Origin: Dipteronia dyeriana
Taxonomy: Eukaryota; Streptophyta; Magnoliopsida; Sapindales; Sapindaceae
DNA: 64,000 bases
Reading direction: 5' to 3'
Assembly (NCBI GenBank): GCA_032871835.1
Contig: CM065297.1
Span: 27,475,598 to 27,539,597 of the forward strand
Below the pieces are notes generated by a model. It saw nothing but the letters and a program-made list of their open reading frames with translations. It was not told the DNA's origin and searched no databases. Shown here one piece after another: positions 10,423 through 23,649 of the stretch (position 1 is its first letter; each line of letters starts with the position of its first letter). Position numbers and translations under genes: made by a program.

Positions 10423-11340
10423 ATTAAAGCTAAAAAGAGGGGGGTGAACATTAACTCCTGCCAAAAACTCATGAAACAGTAACACGGCAAATAGTAGAGA
10501 CAAAACCCAATCTCCACGTGTCCCTGACACCCCATGTGGTAAAAACAACCCTGGTTTTGCAAACACCAGTGCTTTCGAAAGAGGTTTACCCTTTGGGACC
10601 CCGACTTCTGCTAGACAAGATGTGATAACTTCCATAGATGCCATTCCTGATATTTCACCAGATACGTTCTGGTAAGTCCAAGAGTCCTTTTGGAGAATCA
10701 TTGAAGACGCCGCTAGATAGGAAATCAACATAACCGCTGCTACCAGCTTAACCTCACTGTATCAGCTGTCTACACTGGTGGTGGCTTAGGATCCCAAGGT
10801 ACGTTTTGAGATAATGGCAATAACCCTAGGTGCACCATAGAAGTACGGTAGAGATAGGACAGATCTTTGTGAAAGGAGGGAATGTTCCCAAAGAAGAGAT
10901 GGTTCGGTGGATAAACATTCAACGTAGAAAATCAATATATGTCCTGTCAACTTTGAGATAAAAAAAGGATGAGAAGTTGAAAGACTACCTGACAAGATTC
11001 TCACAAGAAGTATCGGAAGTGCAGGATCTCAATGATGATGCAGTGGTGTCAGAATTTGTCAATAGTTTGCAGCACATCCAATTGTCACTCAGTTTGAGGC
11101 AAAAATGGTCGACAACTTACGTAAACTTTGTAGATGATGTAAGGGGATATGTGATGGCAGAGGAGGAACAAATAGCCCACAAGGGATATCTCATACATGG
11201 CGGACAAACTAAAAGTAGCCAAAAACCCAAAGATAGTTGTTTGAATTGTAACAACAAATAGGACCAACAAATCAATCCAGGAAAGAACAATGAGGGTCAA
11301 AAGGAAGATGATCAGAAGGTAATAAATCTTTCAAGTGGCA
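10423..11340 (+). pseudogene. T1 gag pseudogene (Ty3/gypsy, Tat-like)
   Basis: From about 10970 the plus strand reads EKLKDYLTRFSQEVSEVQDL and later FVDDVRGYVMAEEEQIAHKGY. These match the end of the plant retrotransposon gag domain (retrotrans_gag), where a Y-x-x-R-F motif precedes conserved Leu-rich residues. The clearest open part is 10977-11261 (94 codons). Upstream (10423-10970) the sequence is compatible with gag N-terminus but full of stops. No zinc knuckle is recognisable downstream. The product would be the capsid polyprotein; this copy is inactive. Confidence 0.7.
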
Positions 11341-12640
11341 GTACACCAACTACACCCCATTGGCCTGAAAATAAGAAGAAATCCTAACAGTGATAAAGGA
11401 AAATGATATGTACAAAAGGACACTAAAGAAGTTCAATTTCAATTGATTCCTCCAAGTACTGCCGATTCCACCTGGGAAAACAGCCACAAGACCTCAAAAT
11501 GCTACCAACAGAGAGATTACATCGAGAAGTTGATCTGAGAAGGGCACTTGAAAGATGTGGTCTTGAAGGATGGCAATAATATGTAGAAGGATCCCCCAAA
11601 GAATGAGCAAGACATAAAAGGCAGTCCAAGAGGAAACTAAGATAATGAGCGATCAACACCATCTTCGGTGGGCTATACATAGGAAAAAGTAGCCGAGAAA
11701 GGATGACTGAAGTCCATGAAGCAATAGATGGCCATAGAAACTTGGAGGTAAACCCAATTGATCCCGACCAAAAGAAACTTAAGCAAAGCTGTGACCCGAT
11801 CGTGTTTTCTGAAGTTGATGTACACGGACTTGAAGTTAGACCAAATGTTGCAATCGTGGTGTTAGTTCCTATTGGTCATAGGGAAGTAAGAAGAGTAATG
11901 ATTGATAATGGGAGCTGAAAAGATATTTTAAGCGTCGAAGTGTTTGATTTGTTGGGGCTACGAAAAAAAGATCTTCAACTATTGGTGGTTCCACTCAGAG
12001 GGTTCCTAGAAGCATAAGTAAGGTCGTTATGGACAGTTAAGTAGCCCATGGAGATAGGGAGTCACCCTTTCCAGAAAATAGTGCTCCTCAATTTTATGGT
12101 CGTAGACGTTGAGAACTGGCCCTACAACGCCTTTTCCTGAAAAATTCAAAAGTTGTCACTGTAACCTCTACTTTGACCGTTAAATTCCCAACTGAGGCAG
12201 GGGTCGGTGTCACGAAGAGCTCCCAAGAATGGGCCAGAAAAGCAAACATAACAGTGTACAGGGAAAGAACGGAGTTTGACGTAATGTAAATAGACCTCCC
12301 CATAAATGAAAATTGTCTAGAAACGGATGAAGAGGAGCCCGAAGTGGAGACACTGACTCGGTTTGACCTGGACCCAAGGGAGACATCTCCATAAGGTGGG
12401 AAAAAAAGGAAGAGGAACCGGCCACTGAGGTTATAATTGATGAAAGTAACTCTAAGTAGATGATAAAATTAGGGGCTCTGTTGGCGGAACAAATTCAAAA
12501 TAAACTAGTCAACCTGTTGAGAGAATATAAGGATGTGTTCGGATGGAAACATGATGACATGCCAAGAGTTGAAACCAAATTGATCTCCTACAACTTGGCA
12601 GTCGACCCCGAGCGGAAGCTGATCATCTAGAAAAGATAAC
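11341..12640 (+). pseudogene. T1 protease region
   Basis: An open stretch at 11703-11918 ends in RRVMIDNGS followed at once by a TGA. This is the aspartic-protease active site in the D-N-G form that some Tat-type elements use instead of D-T-G. Residues after the stop (ILSVEVFDLLGL, then LRGFLE) continue in the same frame with several more stops. The segment from 12100 to 12640 reads in shifting frames toward RT (VFGWKHDDMP at about 12537-12566). The protease would mature gag-pol. Confidence 0.72.
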
Positions 12641-13870
12641 AATATAACTCTGAAAGGTGTCAAACGATCAATGAAGAGGTCGAGAAGCTACTAGCAGCAG
12701 GGTTAAAAAGGGAAGTACAATATCATGAGTGGGTCACCAATGTCGTACTTGTGAAAAAAAAGAACGAACAATGGAGGATGTGTGTGGATTTCACAGATCT
12801 AAACAAGGCATGCCCAAAAGACAGTTTTCCTTTACCTCAAATTGACCATCCGATCAATGCAATTGTGGGGCATGAATTGCTAAGTTTCGTTGATGCCTAC
12901 TCTAGTTATAACTAGATCAAATTATTTGGGCTAAATGAAGAAAAGACTACATTCACAACCGACCAAGGGATCTACTGTTACAGAGTAATGCTTTTTTGCC
13001 TAAAAAATGTCTAGGCAACTTATCAAAGACTGGTAAACAAGATGTTCATTGTACAAATCGGAAGGAACATGAAAGTGTATGTAGACAATATACTAACAAA
13101 AAGCATCACTGCCAGGTGGCATGTAGCAGATCAAGAAAATACATTCAGAGTTCCAAAAAAGTTTAGTATGAAGCTTAACCTGAAGAAATGTGTTTTTAGG
13201 GTTCCATCGAGGATGTTCCTTGGTTTCCAAGTTCACCAAAGGGGAATCGAGGTAAACCCTGAGAAGATAAGTGCATTAGAGAAAATGAGATCTCTGGATA
13301 CCCTAAATGACATTCAAAGGTTGCAGACTATTTGGTCTAACTAAACCGATTTATCAGCAAATCAACAGACAAATGTTTGCCTTTCTTCTAGGACATAAGG
13401 TAAGACAAATGAGTGGAATGGAATGAAGAGTGTGAACAAGCATTCCAGAAGATTAAGGAGCATCTAGGTAAGGCCCTAATCCTGTCAAAACCACTGGCAG
13501 AAAAAGTGCTATACTTATGCCTATCAGTCACAGTAGTGGCCACTGGATCGGTGTTGGTCAGGCTAGACGAAGGGATACAAAAACTAGTGTATTAAACCAG
13601 TAAAACCTTATTACCAGCAGAAACAAGGTACTCAGCAATCGAGCAAAATATCTTTAGCACTGGTAATCATTAGCAAGAAAACTGAGACTTACATTTTTTA
13701 GCACACAAGAACGAGGTTTACACAGATTGTCCACTCAAACAAATCTTATCCAAACCAGAAGTGCCTAGAAGATTGACAAAATTGGCAATCAAGCTAACTG
13801 AAAGGGTCAGACAATGGAAGGTTTAATCGCCGAGTTCGCTGAGGTAAAAAACAAAGTGATTAGAATGCTT
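12641..13870 (+). pseudogene. T1 reverse transcriptase with first RNase H module
   Basis: Conserved gypsy RT blocks are in order: TNVVLVKKKN, WRMCVDFTDLNKACPKDSFP, SFVDAYSSYN (then TAG where Q is expected), YCYRVM, ATYQRLVN, and the catalytic site MKVYVDNILTKS at about 13070-13103. The site is YVDN rather than YVDD, so one catalytic Asp is lost. After FLGFQVHQRGIEVNPEKI come the RT connection and a first, ordinary gypsy RNase H remnant at 13413-13670 (LYLCLSVTVVATGSVLV, then TLLPAETRYSAIEQ). Multiple stops and frame changes make it inactive. Confidence 0.87.
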
Positions 13871-13879
13871 GAAGACAAA

Positions 13880-14340
13880 GACAAAAAAGTATTTCACTAG
13901 AAGTTGCATGTCGATGGGTCGTCAAATAGGTATGGCAACAGGGCAGACATATTGGTATCCACCCCGAAAGGTGATTAGGTAGAATGTGCCTAGCACTTTG
14001 ACTTTAAAGCTACCAACAACATGAGTGAATATGAGGCATTGATGGCAGAACTTAGGGTTTGCATGGCGATGAGAATGGATGAGTTGGAAATATTCAGTGA
14101 TTCACAGGTCGTGGTCAACAGGGTCTTAGATGAGTACCAGACAAATGATAATAACGTGGCAGCTTATCGAGAGAAAGCTAAGGCCTTACTCGAGAGGTTT
14201 AAAACCTATGAATCAACAACCAAAGAAATATGGTCCAAGACAATCTCGGTGGCTCATCTCAAGAAACCCAACTTTAAAGAAGATGAGGCATTAGTAGTTG
14301 AAGTAGTTGTGGAAGGAAAGGCCACATGAATGACCCCGAC
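13880..14340 (+). pseudogene. T1 second, archaeal-type RNase H module
   Basis: KLHVDGSSN at about 13902-13928 carries the first Asp. ATNNMSEYEALMAELR (from about 14009) carries the Glu, and EIFSDSQVVVNRV (from about 14087) the next Asp. A second RNase H of this type after the ordinary one is the known hallmark of the Tat group of plant gypsy elements, which is why I assign T1 to Tat. The segment 14021-14329 is open; the first third has two stops. Confidence 0.8.
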
Positions 14341-14399
14341 CAGAAAATACTTAGAAGATGGACCCCTAAAGATATAATTGAAGCAAAGTGCATCATATA

Positions 14400-14999
14400 T
14401 AGGATTTCCTAGTATTCGATAATAGGAGGAGAACTTTACAAAGTAGGTTTTTCAAAAGCCCAACAAAGATGTGTTGACCTGGGAGAAGGTGGTAAGATCC
14501 TAGTAAGTATTCTTAGATGGGTGTGTAGAAACTACATCGAGGGTAAAAGTTCAGCCCACAAAACCCTCAGACAAGGTTTCTATTGGCCAACCTTGTTCTA
14601 GGATACATAATTGGTAGTTGAAAAGTGCAATGTTTGCCAAAGGATAACAAACGATATTAAGCAGCCACCCGAGCGCTTAAAAAACTTGACCTAGCCTTGG
14701 TCGTCTGCAATGTGAGGACTAGACTTGATCGGCCCAATGCCGGCAGCATCCAACGGAGTCACAAAGCATGCTATTTTGGTAGTGGATTACATTACAAAAT
14801 GGGCAGAGGTAGAAGCACCCGTGCGCATAACAGAGGCCAACGCAACCATCTTTGTAAAAAAGAATATCATCTATCAGTTCGGTATCCGGGATACAATAAT
14901 CACTGATAACGGGACCCAATTTGATAGTGATAACTTCAGAGAGATGTGCCAGGACTACAACACCAAAAAATACTATGCCACGCTAGCCCATCATCAGAC
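14400..14999 (+). pseudogene. T1 integrase, interrupted by A2 insertion
   Basis: The zinc domain is readable (YIEGKSSAHKTLRQGFYWPT, then CNVCQR). The catalytic core follows: GLDLIGPMP, HAILVVDYITKWAE, and IITDNGTQFDSDNF with the second Asp, then LAHHQT. The expected NGQ-x-E block is replaced at 15000 by the A2 LTR. The catalytic Glu and C-terminal domain must lie beyond A2 and its nested inserts, outside the window. Confidence 0.87.
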
Positions 15000-17511
15000 T
15001 ATAGGAAAAATATACGGTAGAAGCGAAAAATTCGATTGGTATATTACAAAAAAAAATCCTTTAAAAGAAAGAACCTTAACCCATGATTAACTAACATATA
15101 ATAAAAGTGCCATATTTTGTTCTCATGACGATTGATGTTGCACCGAATTGAATTCGCAAGATCTTCCAATCCAATCATGAACGTGAATAACCTAGGAGTG
15201 TGGGCTACTTTTCTTCGAATTGTATACCTGATGATGGAAAACAAAAAAAATCTTTTTTTTAGTCACAATAATTCTCCTAGATAAAACACAAGAACGTTTG
15301 GTCACTTGTGAATTATCAATCTATTTGATTGAAATTCGAGTGAACCTAATTCGATTTTTAAGCACAAAACCTTTTGATATAAAGGATACTAGTGCACTAT
15401 TAAAAACAAAAACATTCCTTTCTTTTCTCTATGCTTGGCCGAAATCTCACACACATATCTTAGAGTTGGATGAATTTTCTAGAGTAAGAACCAAATTTTC
15501 CTCACTTAAAAATTCTAGGGTTTGACCAAATTCTCTCTCTAAGACCAAAAAATTCTACTTGGCCGAACTCTCTTATAGTGATATATATAGGTTGTGGCCA
15601 ATTCATCTACTTAGGAGGATTTATTTGGTGGCCAAGAATCCACTCTCGAGGAGGATTTACTTAGTGGTTAAGAATCCTCACTTAAAGAAGAATTCTTTTC
15701 CACGCCGAGACTATTATTTAACTCATTAGTGTATTTATCCAAAAACTAATTATTGAATGTAAATTAAATTGTGACTTTATTAAAAACTTCCTAATTTGAC
15801 CGGTTGCCAATTAGAGTTTTCATAGATATCAAATACTTCATAATATGATTAGATAAATAAATTCCTTTTTATATTTATCTACTTATCAAATAAAGTAGTT
15901 GATACTTATCATACTACAGACAATAGTATGACATTATGAGACATTCTCCTACCGGAAAAAAGATTTTGACTTTTAATTAAATAAATAAATAATTAATTTC
16001 CATTTAATAAAATAATAAAATAAAAAACAATATATTAGGCCAATAAATTTTAGCCCTTGCTACCCAAGCCATATGTATATGAGCCATATATTGTTTTTCC
16101 ATTTTATTATACCCTTTGGACATTAATAAAATATCCACATGTTAACTAGACTCATTTATACTAAAAAAAAAAACAAATCCACATGCCTTAAATTAATACA
16201 TTAATTTAATTAAACAACCCATTTAATTATAATGTGTAAATTATATTATTAATGTATTAATGGAATGCTAATCGCACCCCATTAGGGCCTCCCAATAATT
16301 CCTACATCCTTGGCTGCCCAATTCAGGTATTTTGAAAAGTTCTTGCGTGTCTTGATCACACATGAACGTGCATCGCCTGTCCATAACTTTTTTATTCTGA
16401 ATTCCAAAAACAATTTTAAATGGACATAAATATTGATCCAGTGGAATATATCAAGTGATCCATGCAAGTTCGTGTGAATTGAGGATCTTGGCGGGCTATC
16501 TAAATTTAAGCTTTAATAGACATAACCTAATCACAATCAACAACTGATTCACTTAGATCCGATCTATTAATTTTAGTTTATTTCACTAAAGAAATAAATT
16601 GAACTCTTAAATAAAGGTTGAATAGGCTAATGTTCCTCATTCGTACCCTGAACAATCTTATTAGAGATAATGTATCCTCGTGAAGAAAACCATTAATCGC
16701 CAAGAGCTCATAGACCGCCTATAGCTCTCCCAGTTGCCATATTTACTCATATGACCACATTTTGAACTTGGATATTTTGACTTGTCCAGAAGCCATATTT
16801 TAATAGACACTACTGAAAACTTAACGTTAAGGTTTAATATCCAATACCTCAAAATATCCATACGATGGTGTTCTACTCACATTTAATAAATGGAGCCACG
16901 ATGTCCATTTCTATAAATAAAGTTCTATATCAATTAACAAATGAATACCATCAAACCATCGAGGGTAGACTACGCTACATAATCGTACTCATTGATGGCT
17001 CAAATGATAACACTTGTAACCATAAGTCCATCATTTATCTCAGGATTGAGATAGACTCTCCGATTGTCTTCAAGTGAAAACTTTTTTCCATTGACGGTTC
17101 TGGATAAAGTATTTCATTGTGATCCTATTTAGTGCACCTAATACACTAGATTATTTCGCCCAAATACACCACACTTTGATGATTTTAGACTCATCATGAC
17201 ACATTTGATCCCAATCAAATGCTAGCAAAAGAATCTACAACTTTAATAAGGTAAAGGCGCTAAACTATTATCTTAAGTTGTGAATGTTGTTCAAGACTAA
17301 CTAAAGAATTGCATCTACCTCATACATATCTGGATGTACAAACAATTCTTCTTTTCTCACAGTCTTTTGACCTTATGATTATTTACTTTTGACAATTATA
17401 ATAATTAAACTATAAATGCTATAAGATTTGTTAAAGTAGAAATCACTTTATTAATATGAAAATATTGTCAAATACATTATTACACTCTTGCGATTGAGCA
17501 TAATGCAAATA
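15000..17511 (-). repeat. A2 3' LTR (about 2.5 kb)
   Basis: It is read on the minus strand from 17511, next to the PPT (gtgggagat), to 15000 (ending ttttcctata). The first bases read TATTTGCATTATG instead of TGTTAGGATTATG, so the terminal TG is mutated. It contains the TATA box (about 15580-15591) and U3 repeats. It is non-coding; small ORFs here are chance. Confidence 0.88.
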
Positions 17512-19190
17512 ATCTCCCACTTGCTCTATAGCAAATGTGTCATATTTCTTTTCCCCATGTTTTCTAGGTGTCCATCAAAACTCTTTTATGGTTTTAAAGA
17601 GATCCGTTAAATTTTCTGTTGTCGTGATCTTAGTAATCATCACTTCTCCCCTATGTATAATTTCCCCCAGAAGATGATACTTTCTTTCTGTTGATGGGAA
17701 ATTTAATCGAGATGAGAAATTTCTGTTAACACTCTCGAGACCACTACCACGAAAGCAGTGGTCGGGGTCGATACCGTTGGTTCCGGACCTGTTTAAGAGA
17801 GAGACGAGTGGTAATAACAGTAAATGGGAGCTCTATTATTGATATATTGCTTTAAGATACAAATAACTCTCTTGTTTGCTCACAATCTCTCAGAAATGTA
17901 GGGTGGTGGCAACTCTGTGCCTGTCGAATAGTGGAGATGAAGGTGATCGTGTTCTGTAATCAGAATTTAGGCCCTCCTTCTATGTGTATATCTGTTGTTT
18001 ATGATTTTCTGTCTCTGTCGTTCGTTGTCCTCCCCTTTTCTATCATGCTTGACTTCACATATATATATTGTCCAAGTAGGTTTTTAGTTCGCAAATACTC
18101 TAAAGTAATCTCATGAATCCGTTCCCTCCTTATCGAGCGGGATTCGTTATTCAAATTTGAATTGTTTCCGAATTCGATGATATCGTTGACAAAGATAAGT
18201 TTGTTCCCTTATTTGAATTTAAACTCTTGACGTGCATGTCAATATTATATGGAGATGACCTTGTGTGCACTCGTGCCATGGATCTTCATGGAGGTCACCC
18301 TGCTAGCTGCCTGTTGCCCCGTAGAGCGAGGTAGATCCCTGCCCTGGCTATGTTCTTAGAAGCTTAAGATGGATTTTCCCTGACCCTTAGGGGCTTGAGG
18401 TGCTCTTGTAGACTCTCATGGGAGGTAGCTGGGGTAGTGTAGATTTAGGCATGATTCTTCCTTTATGTCCAGCAAGAACATCGGGCTTCTGGAGAGGTTG
18501 GCGGGCTTCTTTCGAAGCTCTCTTGAGCTTGGAGACTTCCCCTGGCATCTACGGGGTGATTATGGAGCTCGACCTCAGAGCCGAAGTTCCCCGATAGATG
18601 GCCTAGAGAAGCCCGGCTTCCAGTACTCTTGTGGGGGCTTGTCCCGGTCTCGCATGGCTTGTCTTCTGGTAGCTTTAAAGCCGAACCGGTCTTTCCTGCT
18701 CATGTGGGGTAGCTTTACGGTCTTTTCGGGCTTCATGATTGTCGATTATGGGTGGAAAATTTCTCTTTGATCCCTGGCCAAATTTCACTATTAACACTTT
18801 CAATGTGTTTCCCTCTTTTATGACTTCTGGGTTCTCTCGAATTAGCCACTACTCCACTATTGGCATAATAGATAATGATCTGCTTATTCGTATTAGGAAC
18901 CACTTCCTAGTCAATCAAGAATTGGCGGAGCCAGATAGCCTCTTTAACAGCTTCGTATGCGGCAACATACTCAGCATCTACGGTGGAATCATCAATACAA
19001 GATTGCTTGATACTCCTCCATATGATTACGCCTCATCCAAGAGTAAACATAGATCCTAATGTTGATCACCTGGAGTCAAAATCCGACTTAAAATCAGAAT
19101 ATGTATACCCAACAGGAATTAAATCCCCTCAAGAGTATACAAACATACAATCTATCGTTCTCTTGAGATACTTGAAATATGTTTGATTGT
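17512..19190 (-). pseudogene. A2 RNase H, split by a solo LTR
   Basis: On the minus strand from 19190: GDLIPVGYTYSDFKS, SIKQSCIDDST, AEYVAAYEAVKEA, SREPRSHKRGKHIE, then at 18796 a 1108-bp insertion, and from 17688 KKVSSSG continuing to the PPT. Several stops (for example in SDF..R*S) and a lost PFTKAL tail show decay. The two halves join cleanly across the 5-bp duplicated site ctttc. Confidence 0.85.
17689..18796. repeat. Solo LTR (1108 bp) with 5-bp TSD, unknown family
   Basis: It starts TGTTGATGGG and ends CTATTAACA, so TG..CA with a short imperfect terminal inverted repeat. It is flanked by ctttc at 17684-17688 and 18797-18801. It is GC-richer than the host copia DNA and has a cacatatatatattg tract near 18057-18072. 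No internal domain, PBS or PPT is present, so it is a product of LTR-LTR recombination. No other copy of this family is recognised in the window. Orientation is unresolved. Confidence 0.9.
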
Positions 19191-20340
19191 AGTCCAATGA
19201 TCAGGACCAAGTTTTGATTGAAACCTACTAACTATGCCAATAGCAAAACAAATATCTGGTGTAATGCAGAACTTTGCAAACATGAGACTTCCAACTGTCA
19301 AGGCATACGAAACCCTACTCAAGAATTGCTCTTCATGTTCAATCTTAGGAGCTTGTTCCTTAGAATGTTTTATTCCATGTCTGAAAGGTAACATACCTTT
19401 CTTGGAATCTTGCATGGAGAACCTAGACAAGATTTTATCTATGTATGAAGCTTGGGATAATGCAATCATTCTATACTTTCTATCCCTTATCACTTAGATA
19501 CTAAGAACATAACTTGCTTTTCCTAAGTCCTTCATATCGAATTGTTTTGCTAACCATTCTTTTACTAATGTCAGTACACCTACATTGTTTCTGATGAGTA
19601 GTATATCATCAATGTAAAGAACTAGGAAATTTGACTTGTTGCCTTTGATCCTTTTGTATACACAGGGTTCGTTAAGGTTTTGAATAAATCTAAAAAATTT
19701 CACAGCTTGATCAAACCTAATGTTCCAGGATCCGGATGCTTGTTTCAATCCACGTATGGATCTTTGCAACTAGCATACCTTTTCCCCTTGGCCTTTTTCA
19801 ATGAATCCTCCTAGTTACATCATATAAATGCTTTCGTCAAGACTTCCATTAAGGAAAGTTGTATTGATGTTCATTTTCCAAATCTCTAGGTCTAGAGATG
19901 CCACAATAGATAAGAGTATCCTAATGGATTTAAGCATGACCACAAGAGAGAAGGTTTCCTCATAATTGATACCTTCCTTCTGTGTGCAACCTTTAGCTAC
20001 CAATCTAGCTTTATCTACCTTTCCATCCATTCCTCTCCTCCTCTTGTACACCCACTTGCACCCAATGGGTTTTATCCCTTTAGACAAGTCCACAAGAGAC
20101 CAGAATTTGTTTTTGAACATAGATTCAATTTCGAATTGCATTGCTTTTTTCCAATGGCGACAATCAACGTCCTCTACGGCTTCCTTGTATGTGAAAGGGA
20201 TTATCATTGTCTAGGAGATTCTCTACTGATTCTCCTAGACCAGTGTATCTCTTAGGTTGTCTACTAACCCTTCCACTACAACGTGGAATGGTTGGTTGTT
20301 GATCTTGTGTTGGAGTGGATTTTACAATTAGGTTAGGTTA
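19191..20340 (-). pseudogene. A2 reverse transcriptase pseudogene
   Basis: The minus-strand pieces 20207-19815, 19769-19494 and 19493-19152 cover the RT: KEAVEDVDCRHWKKAM, GCKWVYKRRRG, YEETFS, FLNGSLDESIYMM, GLKQASGSWNIRFD, and the active site LYIDDILLI at about 19595-19621. A TAA replaces the Gln of MMQPEGF. SQASYIDKILSRFSMQDSKK keeps both Gln codons that are stops in A1. A short deletion removes the T-F before KARLVAKG. Confidence 0.88.
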
Positions 20341-21600
20341 TGAAACCTCTTGTTGAATTGTATCTCCTGAAAGCTCATTCAGGACAATTCTACTTTTAGG
20401 CACAAAATTATTCATATAGTCTTTTTCCAGAAATTTTGCATTTGCCGAAACAAAAACTTTAAGATTTGAAAGACTATAGAATAATATCCTTTTGTTACTT
20501 TTATATACCCTACAAATATGCAAGTTTCTGAACAGTACTCCATTTTTTCAGTCTATCCTTTTAACACGTACACAGTACATCCAAATATCCTTAGGTGTTG
20601 TAAACTAGGCTTTCACCAAGTCCACAACTCTTACGATGTTTGAGAAACCGATTTAGGTAGTACATCATTTAGAATGTACATAGCAATTTGTAAGGCATAT
20701 CAATAAAAAGAATTAGGTAACGTTGAATAACTCAACATATACCTAATTATGTCTAAAAGGATTTTATTTCTCCTTTCTGCCACCCCATTTTGTTGAGGTG
20801 TACCTGGCTTAGAAAACTGAGAAATTATCTCAATATCAATAAGATATTGCTGAAACTCACCAGATAGATAGTCTCCACCATGATCAGACTTCAAGATTTT
20901 TATGTGTTTCTCAAGATGATTTTATGTTTCTCAAGCTGATTTTCTACTTTAGCTTTAAATGCTTTGAACATGTTAAAATCATCTGACTTATGTCTCATGA
21001 GATACATATAGCCAAATCATGAGTAGCCATCCGTGAAAGTGATAAAGTATTCATATCCACCTCTAGCTTGAATGCTCATAGGACCACACACATCAGTGTG
21101 TATTAATCATAAACATTCAGTGGCTCTTATGCCTTTGGTTGTGAACAACCTTTTGGTCATCTTACCTTCCAAACAAGATTCAAAAGTTGGTAGATCATTG
21201 ACCTTTAAGTCACTTAAAGGTCCATCACTAAAAAATCTTTTGATCCTATCAAGGTTAATTTGACCTAGGCGCAAATGCCATAGGTAGGTTTTATCTTTTG
21301 ATCATTTTACTCTTCTATGATTAGGTTGTGTTAATTTTGTGTCTAACAAGTGAGAGATATTGCTATACAAATAGAATAAACCGTTTTCCAATGTACCTTT
21401 GCAAACAAATTTGTTATTCCTACTAATAATAAAACCTTTATTAAAATTAACCAAACATCAAAATTTATTTATACAGGAAACTAAAATTAAATTCCTCTTG
21501 AATTGAGATTCATAATAAACGCCTATTAAATCTAAATTCCTAAATTAATTCTAATATCTCTCACTGCATGGCAGACACCGAACGCAACGCAAGTTGAATT
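20341..21600 (-). pseudogene. A2 integrase pseudogene
   Basis: The minus strand reads from about 21340: zinc domain with FESCLEGKMTK (first Cys of C-x-x-C changed to Phe), LIHTDVCGP with the first catalytic Asp, MKSDHGGDYLSGEF with the second, and GVAERRNKI with the Glu (20894-20700 open). A stop precedes LIHTDV. C-terminal residues SNLKVFVSANAKFLEKDYM run to about 20400. The DDE triad is intact but the frame is not. Confidence 0.85.
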
Positions 21601-22522
21601 CATTCTCCTTAAGCATTTTATTTTCCTTGAACCCCTGTAAGGAATAACAAACATGATTAGTGGCTCTAGAGTCTATGATCCAAGAATCTATAGAGTCTGC
21701 CAGAAAACATGTTTCACGATAATTAATATTACCTTCTTCTTGCTTGTCCTGAGACTTTATGCAATTTCTTTTCCATTGTCCCTTTTCACCACAAAGGAAA
21801 CACTTCCCTTTGATCTTAGTTACTTTCTTGGTAGGCCCAAGTTGTTTTTTCTTCTGTTGTTTCTAGACCTTCATACAGGTCTTAACAACAGCAACCTTAC
21901 CATCTGAATGAATCTTTTGACCCTTGCGTTTCACAAGAATCTTCTTTGTGCTTTGAACATCTTGCATTAGGTCTTACAAGGTGTATTCCTTATTGTTCAA
22001 GGTGTAGTCCAGCTTGAACTGATAAAAGGAATCTAACAGTGAGTTGATAATCATGTCAATTTTTATCTTACCATGTATCTCAGCACTATTGAGTTCAACC
22101 ATATTGAGATGTGCTACGACTTTCATCATGTGATCTTTCATAGCCTGTCTAAGTTTCATCCTAAGATTCATAAAAGTAGTCACAACCTTTCTCTTAGTCA
22201 TCCTGGACTTTATAGCAAACATCTCCTCTAGAGACATCATTATATCAGCAGTAATCTTCATTCCTTCATGTTTTTGTTGCAACACGTCAGATATGGTGGC
22301 CATAATGTAACATTTGGCCTCCTCATATGAGGCCTTCCACTACTGATACTCATCTCTTTGCTCCTCAATAGATTCATTAGTAGGAGTTGGTTGTTTAGGG
22401 ATACTCAGATCAAACTTATGCTTTTCAGCTTGCAGCAACATCCCAATTTTCCTTTTCCATGTGACATAATTATCACCAGTTAAAGTAATATCTTTTAGGA
22501 TGTTGATTAGGGATGGGGTCAT
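21601..22522 (-). pseudogene. A2 gag and protease
   Basis: The ATG at 22522 begins MTPSLINILKDITLTGDNY. The frame stays open to 22340 and again 22303-21974 (UBN2-type gag core). The zinc knuckle is at about 21800: CFLCGEKGQWKRNC, with Gln where the zinc-binding His should be. The protease site reads WIIDSRATNHVC at about 21670-21700, where copia proteases have D-S-G; the Gly is Arg here. A2 is nevertheless the only A-family copy in the window that still has this segment, so it shows what A1 and A3 have lost. Confidence 0.85.
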
Positions 22523-23581
22523 GATTTCTGAATAATAACAAAAATTATATAAGTAAACAATCATGATAAAGCAGTTTTGAATATTTATATTGAATTAACT
22601 AAAATAATTCAATTGCAAAATTCAACGATGATCCGAAATCCATAAATGTTACACCTCTTTTGGGAGTTCGCACCATCTACTAGTTGGACTAGGTCCCACC
22701 TAATTGTTAACATAACAACCAGTGTTTTCAATTTTAGCCTTGTGATTTTATTAACAAGAACTCTTGGGAGGATATCAATAAAATCACTATGAGTGTGTTA
22801 CCAAGTTATCGACCTTTAATATATTCCCTCATGAAAATCCCTCATTTGAGAGTAGATATCGTTTGAGTCAATTGTCTAGTCTATCCTTGTAAGGAAGTAT
22901 CATACTAAATTCTGTTTGTGGATACCTCTTGAGGGGTTATCACACGAAACAGAAAGCTCAACTAAACTTGGAGGCCATAGATGTTCCAAACACCTTCTCC
23001 CAGTCAATTATTTAAGGCGTCTGATCGAATTCCATAGAATAATTCACCAAGTTATCTAAATGCCAATTAGATACCTAAACCACTCAATGCATGTTCATAC
23101 CAAATGAGATATATGAGTGACACTCTTATTATATATGACATGTTATCAAACAATGACAAACATTACAATATTTACGGAAAATAAATAGTCACAATTTTGT
23201 TCTATCCTAGAAAAACAAGTAAATTACATTTGTTTGAAATACAAAACCCTGATCTTAACTTGGAAAACAAGTCAACAAGCAGCGGCGTCCAAAGGTCTAG
23301 TGTCCGGGCACTTGCGCACTAGAACCCTTGTGTGGCTACTCTGAGTTACTCCATTGCTACTTTTTCTGCTTCGAATTCTTCAATTCTTCGATTCTTCGAA
23401 ACTTGAATATATTACTACATAATTTTTTTTATTATAACAATGAAATGAAAAACAAACTTAGTAACTATCAAGAAGGAAATTATGGCAATGATAGGCCACC
23501 TTTCTTGTTACAATTCCAAAACAAAAATACATTGAAATTCTAGAACCAAAATTGAGCGATAACAAATTACATTATGAGAAC

Positions 23582-23649
<68 letters not shown>

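Noticed and set aside
18465..18770. 101-codon ORF as a captured gene
   Set aside because: It sits inside the solo LTR, has no recognisable motif, and is probably open by GC content.
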